A DNA stretch of 64,000 bases from an uncultured Ruminococcus sp. (GCA_949291125.1 CASEUJ010000018.1:62001-126000), one strand, 5' to 3'. Shown: positions 8,714-18,046, counted from the first letter of the stretch. A program made the numbers and translations. The notes: generated by a model not told the origin, from the sequence alone.

Positions 8714-9805
8714 ATGAAAGTACTGAAAAACTTACTCGCCGCCCTCGCTGCAACGACACTGGCATTATCCTTCGCCGGTTCTTGGCAGACAGGCGCATCC
8801 TATTATATTGACACCCATGATGCCGGCTACGGTGTATTATCAAAAATGCCAGAGGGCTGGGAAATTGAAACGCAGATCTTAGCAGACGGCACAATCGAGA
8901 CGGTGAAATTCCAGTCAAGTTCCCCAACAAACCGCTATGTTGTCCGTATCACACCGGACGCCACATGCTTTCAGCTATATGAGGGGTTCTATGCCCTTCA
9001 AGTGACGCCCACTGATGTAAATGCCTTCTTGGAGGTAGTAGACAACAACTACGATTTCATTCCACAAGAAGATGGAAGTTATGTCCTGTCCAGCACAGAC
9101 AACACCACCGGTACTATTGGCTGGCAGGGATACTACTCTTATTGGAGTCAAGAAGAAGCCACAGCCATTGCACAGCAGCTACTCGATGCTTCTGTCGCCC
9201 AAGAAGTTACTCTGTTACAAGGCTATTCTGAATACGACCGCTTGCAGGCTTCCTTTGCGATTCGACTTTTCTCAGAAGCCGATCTGACAGAGGCGGATTT
9301 TGCCGGGCTGGGAGAAGGCTGGGACATCGATCTTTTCACATATAACGGCGTAAATGTAGAATACCAGGGCGTAGATATATGCGGGGGCAACAATACAGAA
9401 GCGTGGCTCTACCAATTTTTGTACTACAGCTTGACTCAGGTAGATGGTGTTTATGCAGTTGATCTGGATCCATGGTATTTTGCATTCACCAGTGACATGC
9501 AATACAGTGCAGGGGAAGTGATCACTGCCGATATATCGCATCCTCTCACCTATCTCCCCGGCGACCCGGACAACGACGGCAAGGTCACCATACAAGATGC
9601 TTTCCATACGCTGATCTACTATGCAACTGTCAATGCCGGTAATCCTGCGGCATTCACCACAGGTGATGTCGCCGATGCAGAACAAGCGGCATTTACTGCG
9701 GCAGATGTGGATGGCGATGGCACAATTACCATACAGGACGCATTTGCGATTTTACGATATTATGCGATGGAATCAGCTGGGCTTGTGCCAAGCTGGGAAA
9801 CATAA
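8714..9805 (+). CDS. Secreted protein with C-terminal dockerin
   Basis: 363-aa exported protein. Signal peptide residues 1-~28; a large unrecognised central domain (residues ~30-280) with many acidic and aromatic residues; C-terminal type I dockerin with two good Ca2+ loops, GDPDNDGKVTIQDAFHTLIY and DVDGDGTITIQDAFAILRYY (residues ~290-355). The dockerin predicts assembly onto a cohesin scaffold. AAAGGAG precedes the ATG by 10 nt and the gene starts 17 nt after the protease, so the three form one operon ending at the hairpin at 9845. Enzymatic role unknown. Confidence 0.85.
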   Translation: MKVLKNLLAALAATTLALSFAGSWQTGASYYIDTHDAGYGVLSKMPEGWEIETQILADGTIETVKFQSSSPTNRYVVRITPDATCFQLYEGFYALQVTPTDVNAFLEVVDNNYDFIPQEDGSYVLSSTDNTTGTIGWQGYYSYWSQEEATAIAQQLLDASVAQEVTLLQGYSEYDRLQASFAIRLFSEADLTEADFAGLGEGWDIDLFTYNGVNVEYQGVDICGGNNTEAWLYQFLYYSLTQVDGVYAVDLDPWYFAFTSDMQYSAGEVITADISHPLTYLPGDPDNDGKVTIQDAFHTLIYYATVNAGNPAAFTTGDVADAEQAAFTAADVDGDGTITIQDAFAILRYYAMESAGLVPSWET

Positions 9806-9844
9806 TCATTCATTCCCCGTCCCTTCTTCCCGAACCGTATCATC

Positions 9845-9890
9845 ATAACAGCGGCGTACACCTTTTTCACTTGGTATACGCCGCTGTTAT
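9845..9890. terminator. Convergent terminator between dockerin gene and purA
   Basis: Arms ATAACAGCGGCGTA (9845-9858) and TACGCCGCTGTTAT (9877-9890) form a perfect 14-bp stem serving both converging genes. Confidence 0.75.
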
Positions 9891-9911
9891 TGACATGATA
9901 TTTTTTCACAC

Positions 9912-11186
9912 TTATCGTTCTAAGATCTGGCTGCGATCCGGGCCGTTGCCGATCATGACCACTTTGCATTCGCAAACTTCTTCGAGCCGTGCAATATATT
10001 TTTTACAAGTCTCCGGAAGATCTTCATATCGCTTACAGCCGGAGATGTCCTCATCAAAGCCCTCAAACTCCTCATAGATTGGAGCGCAATCAGCCAGCGA
10101 TTCCAGCGCCGGTGGGAAATCCTTGAGCACCGTGCCGTCAGGCTTGCGATAGCCTACGCACATCTTCAGGGCGCCAATGCCACTCAAAGTATCCAGCTTA
10201 TTGATCGCCAGTCCATCCAAGCCATTGGTGCGCACCGAATGGCGCACGATCACCGCATCAAACCAGCCGGTGCGACGCGGGCGACCAGTCGTCGTGCCGA
10301 ATTCACCGCCCTTGTTGCGGATGGCTTCGCCGGTCTCGTCGTCCAGTTCGGTCGGGAAGGGACCTTTCCCCACACGAGTGGTGTATGCCTTTGCCACACC
10401 GACGATATTGGTAATCATCTTCGGCCCAACGCCAGTGCCAATGCAGGCGCCCGCAGAGATCGGGTGGGACGAGGTGACATACGGGTATGTACCGAAATCG
10501 ATGTCCAGAAGTGTCGCCTGTGCACCTTCGAACATAATGGTTTTACCGGCCTTATTCGCCTCATAGGTCAATACCGATACATCGTCCACATATTTTGCCA
10601 GCCGCTTGCCATATTCGATATATTCTGCAATCACAGCGTCAAGGTCAAAGGCTTCGCCGCCGTAGACTGCGGTAATAATCTTGTTTTTCAGCGTACCGGT
10701 AGTCCGTGCCTTTTGGGCAAAAATCTCCGGATGTACCAGATCATAGACACGCAGACCACAGCGCTCATATTTATCCATATAGGTCGGACCGATGCCGCGC
10801 TTGGTTGTCCCGATATCCGAATTTCCCCGGAACTGTTCCGACAAACCGTCGAGCGCAATATGCCACGGCATTACCACATGAGCACGAGGATCAATGCGCA
10901 GATTTGCGGTAGAGATGCCCCGGGCTTCCAGCGCATCGAGTTCCGATACAAAATCCTTCGGATCGAGCACAACGCCGGCACCGATCAGGCACATGGTATC
11001 CGGATACAAAATCCCCGACGGAATCAGGTGAAGCTTATACACCTCACCGTTGTTTACGACAGTATGACCGGCATTGTTGCCACCGGTGGCACGAACCACC
11101 ACATCTGCACGAGATGCCATAATGTCAATGATTTTTCCTTTTCCTTCGTCGCCCCACTGCGTTCCGACGATAATATTTGCAGGCAT
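9912..11186 (-). CDS. purA: Adenylosuccinate synthetase
   Basis: Cytosolic enzyme joining IMP and aspartate with GTP in AMP synthesis; 424 aa, normal family length. Motifs: GTQWGDEGKGKI at the N-terminus (GTP and IMP binding), GGNNAGHTV, GTTKRGIGP, the loop with TGRPRRTGWFD, and NKLDTLSG near the guanine site. Start set at 11186 because GAGGA lies 6 nt upstream; the ATG at 11192 abuts the site. Transcribed alone from a consensus promoter at 11253-11281. Confidence 0.97.
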   Translation of the reverse strand: MPANIIVGTQWGDEGKGKIIDIMASRADVVVRATGGNNAGHTVVNNGEVYKLHLIPSGILYPDTMCLIGAGVVLDPKDFVSELDALEARGISTANLRIDPRAHVVMPWHIALDGLSEQFRGNSDIGTTKRGIGPTYMDKYERCGLRVYDLVHPEIFAQKARTTGTLKNKIITAVYGGEAFDLDAVIAEYIEYGKRLAKYVDDVSVLTYEANKAGKTIMFEGAQATLLDIDFGTYPYVTSSHPISAGACIGTGVGPKMITNIVGVAKAYTTRVGKGPFPTELDDETGEAIRNKGGEFGTTTGRPRRTGWFDAVIVRHSVRTNGLDGLAINKLDTLSGIGALKMCVGYRKPDGTVLKDFPPALESLADCAPIYEEFEGFDEDISGCKRYEDLPETCKKYIARLEEVCECKVVMIGNGPDRSQILER

Positions 11187-11252
11187 GATCATTCCTCACT
11201 TTTCCAAATTCCAGAATTTGCAATTGCAGCTGACACTGCATCATACTATTCT

Positions 11253-11281
11253 ATTATAACAGGCTTTGCAGAGAAATGCAA
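11253..11281 (-). promoter_or_regulatory. Promoter of purA
   Basis: Minus-strand TTGCAT (11276-11281), 17-nt spacer, TATAAT (11253-11258). No guanine/adenine riboswitch is visible in the ~60-nt leader. Confidence 0.85.
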
Positions 11282-11359
11282 TAGAATTTGCAGATTTTTT
11301 TGATTTTTGTCGTTTTAACACCGATCATCACAAGAATACGGCCGATGATCGAAAATAGG

Positions 11360-11388
11360 TTGCAGATACTTTCGTTTCGTGCTATGAT
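11360..11388 (+). promoter_or_regulatory. Promoter of the LytTR-DUF3021 pair
   Basis: TTGCAG (11360-11365), 17-nt spacer, TATGAT (11383-11388), just upstream of AGGAGG at 11395. Confidence 0.65.
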
Positions 11389-11408
11389 ACATACAGGAGG
11401 TGAAACAC

Positions 11409-11852
11409 ATGAAAATCCAAATCAAACTCGACCCGGCGTACCCAGAACCGACGGTGTGGATTCTCACCGAACAAATCACCGACGAAGTCACCGCCCTATT
11501 ACAGCAAATTGAGGCACCACAGAACTCGCCGCTGGTGGGATATACATCCAGAAACCATGCCGTGCTGATCGAGCCGGAGCAGTTGATCCGATTATATGGC
11601 GCACAGCAAAAAGTATACGCCAAAACACCCCAGGGAGAATTCACACTGCGCCATCGGCTCTATGAACTGGAACAACAGCTCAATTCCAAACAATTTGTGC
11701 GCATCTCACATTCTGAGATCGTCAATCTCCGCTACATTCAGCGGCTTGACCTAAGCATTGCCGGCACGATCGGAATACACCTAAAAAACGGCGATACCGC
11801 CTATGTTTCAAGGCGGTATCTGTCGAAGATAAAAGCGATCCTACGACTATAA
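11409..11852 (+). CDS. LytTR-domain transcriptional regulator
   Basis: 147-aa DNA-binding protein. The C-terminal ~100 residues form a LytTR domain (FTLRHRLYELEQQL, FVRISHSEIVNLRYIQ, YVSRRYLSKIKAIL), as in AgrA/LytR regulators, but no receiver domain is present. AGGAGG sits 8 nt before ATG at 11409, so the GTG at 11400 is inside the binding site and not used. It is 16 nt upstream of a four-helix DUF3021 membrane protein, a common pairing in which the membrane protein probably restrains the regulator. Signal and targets are unknown. Confidence 0.9.
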   Translation: MKIQIKLDPAYPEPTVWILTEQITDEVTALLQQIEAPQNSPLVGYTSRNHAVLIEPEQLIRLYGAQQKVYAKTPQGEFTLRHRLYELEQQLNSKQFVRISHSEIVNLRYIQRLDLSIAGTIGIHLKNGDTAYVSRRYLSKIKAILRL

Positions 11853-11868
11853 AAAGGAGGTTTTATAG

Positions 11869-12336
11869 ATGCGAAATACAATTTTTTTGCGCGCACTTTC
11901 CGGCGCTCTGATCGGCATATGCCTTTCTCAGATCATTGCACTTTTTATCTCTTTTTGCATCGGAGATGGAAGCTTTATTCCCTGCGCACCGATCTGTATC
12001 GATCGGTGCGGATCAGAGCTTTCCGGCGTGACTGTCCAGTTTTTCCTTTCCGGGCTGCTTGGCGCTGTCTTTGGCGGTGCATCCGTAATCTGGGACGTAG
12101 ATCACTGGAGCATTCTACGTGCCACTGCGACCCATTTTCTCACCACTGGCATCATATTCATTCCAGTATCCCTGCTGCTGGGCTGGTGTGAGCCAAATCT
12201 TACTGGAGTCGTCTATTATACAGGCTTCTACGGCGGCATCTATCTGTGCATCTGGATCGGAAGCTACCTGTCCTATCGACACCGGATCCGGAAAATCAAC
12301 GAGGCGCTGGACGATGCGTCTCAATCCGACTCTTAA
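11869..12336 (+). CDS. DUF3021 family membrane protein
   Basis: 155-aa integral membrane protein with about four hydrophobic segments (residues ~8-30, ~57-80, ~90-110, ~118-138) and a basic/acidic cytosolic tail. Size, topology and position right after a stand-alone LytTR regulator fit DUF3021, whose members modulate the partner regulator. AAAGGAGG precedes the ATG. The stop overlaps the convergent C39 gene by 4 nt, with no terminator between them. Confidence 0.75.
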   Translation: MRNTIFLRALSGALIGICLSQIIALFISFCIGDGSFIPCAPICIDRCGSELSGVTVQFFLSGLLGAVFGGASVIWDVDHWSILRATATHFLTTGIIFIPVSLLLGWCEPNLTGVVYYTGFYGGIYLCIWIGSYLSYRHRIRKINEALDDASQSDS

Positions 12337-13190
12337 TCATCCAGCACCACGGCCTGGTTGTACATCCGATTGAAACGATCCTCAAAGATGGTCAAATCAT
12401 ACTCCGTCAGTCCCACCAGAGGGTCACACACAGTGACGGTGCTTTGCGCCAGATCATAGCCGCACAGCACCAGACAGTGCTCATTAATCAGAAAAACCGC
12501 ATCCTTACCGTCGTCTGTCGTCCAATAATAGCGCTCTTCGATGTCATCCGTCATATCAATGCTTGCCCAGATAATCACTGGTCTGCCCTCCGCCACCTCC
12601 CAGAGCACCTCTTCTAGGATGCTGCCAGTCAGATTATAGACGTGCAGACTAGAGCCCATGTCCCGCAAAAAATTCTCTGCCGTTTCCACAATCACCGGCG
12701 CATAACAGCCCCATGCATTTGCATCATAAGGCGAACCTATAAAGGCCTCGCCAAAGGTAGCGGTATATGCATCGGCACGAATCAGATACTCGTCCGCCAT
12801 GGTGCACTTATCCACATCATAGCCTAGAAAGTTGAGCACCATGGTCAAGGACGTGATCTCACACCCGGTGGGAAGCTCCGGCAGCTGTAAAATTGGCTCT
12901 ACGTCCACATAGGCAGACTCTGGAATTTCCCCCACAGCTCTGACATTAACTTCGGTGGTCACCACTGGCTGAGACGCCACCGCCTGATACGTGATCTGAG
13001 TGGTGGTCTGGGCGGGAGTAGTTATCTCCTCCTCCAAATCCTCAGGTGAGATAGAAACCCCTGCATCCTCTACCGCAGAATCCCTGCTGCACCGGACAAT
13101 CAATGTCACAATGCCAATGAGCAAAATCAACAGCACATAAAGTGCCCTGCGCCGCCGCTTTCCCAGCGTCTTTTTTGAAACCTTTGCCAT
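12333..13190 (-). CDS. Membrane-anchored C39-like cysteine peptidase (YvpB-like)
   Basis: 285-aa protein with a basic N-terminus and one TM segment (residues ~16-33), a Thr/Glu-rich linker to ~95, then a Peptidase_C39_2 domain on the outside. The putative catalytic residues are Cys in LPTGCEITS, His in NEHCLVLCGY and Asp in VCDPLVG. GAGAGGAG is 9 nt before the ATG. It lies 33 nt after the GH42 gene on the same strand and is probably in its operon. Substrate unknown; it shares the domain type, but not the wall-binding repeats, with the protein at the left end. Confidence 0.82.
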   Translation of the reverse strand: MAKVSKKTLGKRRRRALYVLLILLIGIVTLIVRCSRDSAVEDAGVSISPEDLEEEITTPAQTTTQITYQAVASQPVVTTEVNVRAVGEIPESAYVDVEPILQLPELPTGCEITSLTMVLNFLGYDVDKCTMADEYLIRADAYTATFGEAFIGSPYDANAWGCYAPVIVETAENFLRDMGSSLHVYNLTGSILEEVLWEVAEGRPVIIWASIDMTDDIEERYYWTTDDGKDAVFLINEHCLVLCGYDLAQSTVTVCDPLVGLTEYDLTIFEDRFNRMYNQAVVLDD

Positions 13191-13223
13191 GCAGGATATC
13201 TCCTCTCTATTGTTTCTATCGTG

Positions 13224-15278
13224 TTAACTGTACTGCTGCGGTGTCACGATCTTGCAAGTATACGGTGCAAGCGTACATATGCCGTGTTCTGTCGTATCGT
13301 TGAGAAGATCGGTATAAGCCTGGTCGAGCGGCAGATGTTTTGTCTCTGCACTGAAATTCTGCGCAAAAATCAGCTTTTGTCCCTGCGCCGTTTCACGCCA
13401 GGTCAGGCTCACACCATATGGCACTGTCGTCTGCATCGCGCGTTCCAATCCCAGCTGGCGCGTCAGCATGTCATAAAAATCCAGGAAAAATCTACTTTCT
13501 GCTGTGGCACACAGATGATATGCCACACCCTTGCCAAAACGATTGCGTGTCAGCGCTGGCATATCCTGATAGAAATCGCTTTCGTATGTCGCCAACACTT
13601 CGCATGTGGTCGGGTGAACGATCTCGCACAGTTCATAGAGTCTATAGCGCTGATTCTGCCATGTCATGTGGTTTTCTTCGCCGTCAAAGAGCCCGTCAAT
13701 TTCCTCGACCCAGAACCCCATTACATCGGAGAGCTTTTCTTCCGTCGCCTCGCCCAAGAAGCATAGATCATTTTCATCCACCACACCGGTAAAGCAGGTA
13801 GTCACCAATGTGCCGCCCTGCGCGACAAACTGTCTGAGCTTTTCCTGGATTCCGGCGCGGAAGAGATAGAGCATCGGCACAATCACAAGCCGATATCCAT
13901 CCAAGTCGTATTCACTATCCACAAGGTCGATATTGATGCCATTTTCCCAAAAATAGCGATAGTTATTCTGCACCGCCCCGAAATAGTCGATGCCGGCATT
14001 ACGCGGTCCGCGGCACTGATCCAGCGCCCACTTGTTTTCCACATCGTGAATAATCGCCACCTGCACCGGTGTGCGACTGTTGTAGATCAGATCAGACAAT
14101 CGTTCCAGTTCTGCGCCGACTTGCGCAACCTCCCGGAATGTCCGGGTATGCTCTGTGCCAATGTGAGAAATTACCGCCGAATGAAATTTCTCACAGCTGC
14201 CGCGGCTCTGGCGCAGCTGGAAATACTGTCCGGAATCCGCCCCATGGGCAATGGCATTCAAAACCGAAAGCTTGTGCATCCCCGGCTTTTTCAGCTTGCT
14301 CACCGGGTGCCAATTGGTGGTGTTCGGAGTGCATTCCATCATCAAAAACGGTTTTTTCTGGATTGAACGCATCATATCGTGAGTCATGGAACAGCTCTCC
14401 GCCGCCCAGATCTGGGAATTCGGCTTGTGCCATTCAGGATAATTGTCCCAGGAGATCACATCCAATGCATCCCGGAATTTGTAGTAATTGAGCTCATAGG
14501 TATAGTGCGTCATCATGTTGGTAGTGACAGGGATATCCGAATTCACTGCCTTGACGGCATCGATTTCCGTGCGCATAAAGTCAATGGTTTGTTGCGTCAC
14601 AAACCGCCGCCAATCGAGGACAAGCCCGTGGATAGACGTTTCTCCTAAAGGTGAAGGACTGTGGATCTGGGACCAGTCGGTATAGGTATGGGACCAGAAG
14701 TGCGCCCACCAAGCACGATTGAGTGCATCGAGTGTGCCATATTTCTTCTGCACCCACGTGCGAAACGCCACCTGGCACAATTCGCAGTGACACTCGCCGC
14801 CAAATTCATTAGAGATGTGCCATAAGATTACCGCCGGATGGTTGGCATAGCGCTCTGCAAGCCTTGTGTCGATGATACGCACACGCTCGCGATACGCCGG
14901 CGAAGTGTAACAGTGGTTGTGGCGTGCACCGAAGAGATTTTTTGTCCCGTCGGCATTCACCCGAAGCACCTCCGGGTATTTTTGTGCCAGCCACTGGGGT
15001 CTGGCGCCGGAGGGCGTTGCGAGGATGGTATAGATCCCGTTCTGATAGAGCTGGTCGATGATCCTGTCCAACCAGTCGAAGGTAAAGTAATCTTGCTGCG
15101 GTTCTAAATTCGCCCAGGAGAAAATGCCAAGGCTGACGCAGTTGATATGCGCTTTCTGGAACAGGGCGATGTCCTGGTCTAAAATTTCCGGATGATCCAG
15201 CCACTGCTCCGGGTTATAGTCGCCGCCATGGAGCAGGTGGGGGAATTTGGGGGTCAGGGGAGAAAATTTGGGTTGCAT
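13224..15278 (-). CDS. GH42 beta-galactosidase
   Basis: Cytosolic glycoside hydrolase of 684 aa that would release galactose from beta-galactosides or arabinogalactan/galactan oligomers. The TIM barrel starts HGGDYNPEQW; the acid/base Glu is in WHISNEFG and the nucleophile Glu in LMMECTPN, both at the positions expected for GH42. A Cys cluster (CHCELC) next to the acid/base loop matches the zinc site of many members. The trimerisation and C-terminal beta domains follow. No signal peptide. AGAGGA lies 8 nt before the ATG. Operon with tmcAL upstream and the C39 protein downstream. Confidence 0.93.
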   Translation of the reverse strand: MQPKFSPLTPKFPHLLHGGDYNPEQWLDHPEILDQDIALFQKAHINCVSLGIFSWANLEPQQDYFTFDWLDRIIDQLYQNGIYTILATPSGARPQWLAQKYPEVLRVNADGTKNLFGARHNHCYTSPAYRERVRIIDTRLAERYANHPAVILWHISNEFGGECHCELCQVAFRTWVQKKYGTLDALNRAWWAHFWSHTYTDWSQIHSPSPLGETSIHGLVLDWRRFVTQQTIDFMRTEIDAVKAVNSDIPVTTNMMTHYTYELNYYKFRDALDVISWDNYPEWHKPNSQIWAAESCSMTHDMMRSIQKKPFLMMECTPNTTNWHPVSKLKKPGMHKLSVLNAIAHGADSGQYFQLRQSRGSCEKFHSAVISHIGTEHTRTFREVAQVGAELERLSDLIYNSRTPVQVAIIHDVENKWALDQCRGPRNAGIDYFGAVQNNYRYFWENGINIDLVDSEYDLDGYRLVIVPMLYLFRAGIQEKLRQFVAQGGTLVTTCFTGVVDENDLCFLGEATEEKLSDVMGFWVEEIDGLFDGEENHMTWQNQRYRLYELCEIVHPTTCEVLATYESDFYQDMPALTRNRFGKGVAYHLCATAESRFFLDFYDMLTRQLGLERAMQTTVPYGVSLTWRETAQGQKLIFAQNFSAETKHLPLDQAYTDLLNDTTEHGICTLAPYTCKIVTPQQYS

Positions 15279-15297
15279 GTGTTGGTTCCTCTGCTTT

Positions 15298-15351
15298 CTA
15301 ATAGAATAAGACGACGCCGATCCTGTCTGTGGAGATAGCGTTTGGTATCAT
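15298..15351 (-). CDS. Possible 17-aa leader peptide upstream of GH42
   Basis: Between tmcAL and the GH42 gene an ATG at 15351 follows a near-perfect TAGGAGG with 4-nt spacing; the frame is 17 codons and stops 19 nt before the GH42 start. It may be a leader peptide or a spurious site. Confidence 0.25.
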   Translation of the reverse strand: MIPNAISTDRIGVVLFY

Positions 15352-15364
15352 AGTTCCTCCTATC

Positions 15365-16600
15365 TTAGACTTCTACCGATTCCTTTGACGCCTGACTGAC
15401 CTTTCGCACCGGTGCCGACATGCGTCGGCGGAAGTCTGATTCGCCCTTACCGATGATCTGTCGCGCCAGCTGATAGATGTCCGTGGCCTGAGATTCCAGA
15501 GCGGCACACCGTCCGGCATCGCTGCTGACCTGGGCAAGTTCCGCCAGCGAATGAGAAAATGGCAGCGTTCGGGTGTGCTTCGACTCACGCAACACCTCTC
15601 TGCCAATGTCATTAAACGCCAGAATACGACCATAGGACGGATACCGCTGGATATCGGCAGTACGGATATCGAGCAGCAGATGCAGCAAAATCCGACGCAG
15701 CCGCGCCATGGGATAGCGCTTGGTCTGGATCGATTGCAATAGTTCTTCGAGGGATGCCGAGCGCTTGGCTTTATACAACCGATATTCCAGCCCCTGTCCG
15801 ATCTCGGCAATGCTGTGCATCTCGTCCGGGTCGGTAGTGCGCAGTTTATAGAGGATCAGCCGTTCTAAATATTGCAGTGATCCGACATGTCCGGCTTCCT
15901 GCGCACTTTTCAGCGCATGCCATGCATATGATGGCATCATCCGGCGGCAATCACCGCCTTCCACGAAATACTGACGGATATAGGTGGCGCTGGCGGTGCC
16001 GTCGGGAGATTGCCCGGCGCTATGATGACCTGCGCCACGCCGCCGGATCGTGACCGGACGGATCGGACTTTCGAGTGCTTCCAGTGCATTGATATAGGCA
16101 ATCGCAAGCGTATTGTTCGGCTGACGCAATACGGCGGCTGTATCCGCGCCGTAAAGCTGACCCACCATCTGTGTCAGCACTTCTGGATAAGAGTAGCCAG
16201 AGCGCAAAAAGTCCTGCATCACATCGGCATACTCAGTTTTACAGATCCGGCATGCCTGTGCCGCCTGTGTCAAAAGTCGGATATCGCCGCATTCACTGCC
16301 GAAAGAGATCTCATCTACATTCCCTAGCGCCGTCAACAGCGCTACGCCGCCCATCGCAAAATTTTCTGCCGGTGCGAGCGCATACGGAACAGGGAGCTCA
16401 ATTACCAGGTCTACCCCCGCCTGGATCGCAAGTCTGGCGCGTGTGAACTTGTCCAAAATTGCCGCATCGCCGCGCTGAACAAAATTTCCGCTCATGACCG
16501 CGACGATCGCATCCGCACCGTTCGCGCGAATGCAGGAAAGGTGATAGAGATGACCGTTGTGGAGAGGATTATATTCGCAGATAATACCGCTGATTTTCAT
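15365..16600 (-). CDS. tmcAL: tRNA(Met) cytidine acetate ligase
   Basis: 411-aa nucleotidyltransferase-like enzyme (YlbM family) that acetylates the wobble cytidine of elongator tRNA-Met using acetate and ATP. N-terminal nucleotide-binding motif GIICEYNPLHNGHLYH contains the HxGH-type signature; MSGNFVQRGDAAI and RARLAIQAGVDLVIELP follow, all hallmarks of the family. AGGAGG precedes the ATG by 8 nt. It is divergent from acetate kinase, an apt neighbour since both use acetate, though that link is inference. Confidence 0.92.
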   Translation of the reverse strand: MKISGIICEYNPLHNGHLYHLSCIRANGADAIVAVMSGNFVQRGDAAILDKFTRARLAIQAGVDLVIELPVPYALAPAENFAMGGVALLTALGNVDEISFGSECGDIRLLTQAAQACRICKTEYADVMQDFLRSGYSYPEVLTQMVGQLYGADTAAVLRQPNNTLAIAYINALEALESPIRPVTIRRRGAGHHSAGQSPDGTASATYIRQYFVEGGDCRRMMPSYAWHALKSAQEAGHVGSLQYLERLILYKLRTTDPDEMHSIAEIGQGLEYRLYKAKRSASLEELLQSIQTKRYPMARLRRILLHLLLDIRTADIQRYPSYGRILAFNDIGREVLRESKHTRTLPFSHSLAELAQVSSDAGRCAALESQATDIYQLARQIIGKGESDFRRRMSAPVRKVSQASKESVEV

Positions 16601-16671
16601 GGTACAACCTCCTGAATTTATGGTAAAAATGAAAAAATATCAGATTTATGCCGGAATTTTTCGCAAACCTC

Positions 16672-16699
16672 TTGCAATTTTCGGAAAAAAGCTTATAAT
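16672..16699 (+). promoter_or_regulatory. Promoter of ackA
   Basis: TTGCAA (16672-16677), 16-nt spacer, TATAAT (16694-16699). The leader of ~115 nt contains an inverted repeat GTGTACG/CGTACAC (16756-16762, 16791-16797) close to the ribosome binding site. Confidence 0.75.
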
Positions 16700-16821
16700 A
16701 GAATATGGCTGGGTCAATACACATCACCCCGGTCTATGAAATATCACGAGACAGGGTGTACGGCGTGACGGACGCGCTCCGGAGCTTTGTCGTACACACC
16801 AAAAAAGGAGAAGAAAGTTTT

Positions 16822-18018
16822 ATGATTATTCTTGTTGTCAATGCAGGCAGCTCATCGCTGAAATACCAGCTCATCGACATGAAGGATGAATCGGTCATTG
16901 CCAAGGGCAACTGTGACCGCATCGGCATCGATGGCCATCTGAGCCACAAGACCGCAAGCGGTGCAACAATCGAGGAAGATTGTGCATTCCCGACACATGC
17001 CGAGGCATTTGAGCGTCTGGTACAGGCACTCACCACTGGCGAATGTGCTGTCATCAAGAGCATGGACGAAGTCTCCGCAGTCGGCCACCGCGTGGTACAG
17101 GGTGCTGAGATCTTCACCAAAACCACACTGGTAACCGACGAGATTATCGACAAAATCGACCAACTCCGGGAACTAGCACCGGTACACAACCATGGTCATG
17201 CACTGGCAATGTGGGCATGCCGCAAGATCCTGCCTGATGTGCCGCAGGTAGCAGTGTTCGACACCGCATTCCACCAGACCATTCCGCAAAAGGCGTTCAT
17301 GTACGGCTTCCCGTATGAAGATTATGAAACCTATCATGTCCGCAAATACGGCTTCCACGGTACATCCCACCGGTTTGTCACCGCGAAGCTGGCAGAAATC
17401 ATGGGCAAGGATTTGAAGGATCTGAAAGTCATCTCCTGCCACCTTGGCAACGGTTCTTCAATCACTGCTGTTCAGAACGGCCAGTCGATCGACACCACCA
17501 TGGGCTTTACACCGCTTGACGGCGTCTTGATGGGAACACGCTGTGGTGCAGTTGATCCGTCTGCTGTCACATATGTAGCCGGAAAACATGGTTTTGACGT
17601 AGCACAGATGGACAGCTATATGAACAAGAAGTCCGGTCTACTCGGTATTTCCGGCAAGTCCTCCGATTTCCGCGACATCACAGCTGCTTCTGAATCCGGC
17701 GACAAGCGCGCGACGCTGGCAAAGGACATGCTCGTATACGACATCAAGAAAGACATCGGCGCTTATGCTGCTATTATGAACGGTCTGGATGCTGTGATCT
17801 TTACCGGTGGCATCGGTGAAAATGCACCGAACTGCCGTGAGGAAGTCTGCACTAACATGGAATATCTTGGCATCAAGATCGACAAGGAAGTCAATGACTT
17901 CAAGGGACAGCTGAGAAAAATCTCCACACCGGATTCCAAAGTCGAAGTCTGGGTCATTCCGACAAATGAAGAGCTTTTGATCGCACGCGACACCCTCGCG
18001 ATTATCAACCAGAAATAA
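16822..18018 (+). CDS. ackA: Acetate kinase
   Basis: 398-aa cytosolic kinase making ATP from acetyl phosphate during fermentation. Motifs: VVNAGSSSLKYQ at the N-terminus, VGHRVVQG, FDTAFHQT, YGFHGTSHRFV, CHLGNGSSITA and the adenine site FTGGIGENAP. Start at 16822 (AAAGGAG upstream) gives the standard N-terminus; the longer frame to 16705 is leader. No phosphotransacetylase gene is adjacent. An imperfect terminator follows at ~18047. Confidence 0.97.
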   Translation: MIILVVNAGSSSLKYQLIDMKDESVIAKGNCDRIGIDGHLSHKTASGATIEEDCAFPTHAEAFERLVQALTTGECAVIKSMDEVSAVGHRVVQGAEIFTKTTLVTDEIIDKIDQLRELAPVHNHGHALAMWACRKILPDVPQVAVFDTAFHQTIPQKAFMYGFPYEDYETYHVRKYGFHGTSHRFVTAKLAEIMGKDLKDLKVISCHLGNGSSITAVQNGQSIDTTMGFTPLDGVLMGTRCGAVDPSAVTYVAGKHGFDVAQMDSYMNKKSGLLGISGKSSDFRDITAASESGDKRATLAKDMLVYDIKKDIGAYAAIMNGLDAVIFTGGIGENAPNCREEVCTNMEYLGIKIDKEVNDFKGQLRKISTPDSKVEVWVIPTNEELLIARDTLAIINQK

Positions 18019-18046
18019 ATCCCGATCCATCGCAAAGATCATTACA

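Noticed and set aside
10239..11303. 354-aa plus-strand ORF over purA
   Set aside because: Antisense to an unmistakable purA; composition and Cys/His richness are typical of a shadow frame.
16756..16797. Inverted repeat in the ackA leader as a riboswitch
   Set aside because: Seven-base arms only and no known aptamer; kept as a note in the promoter entry.
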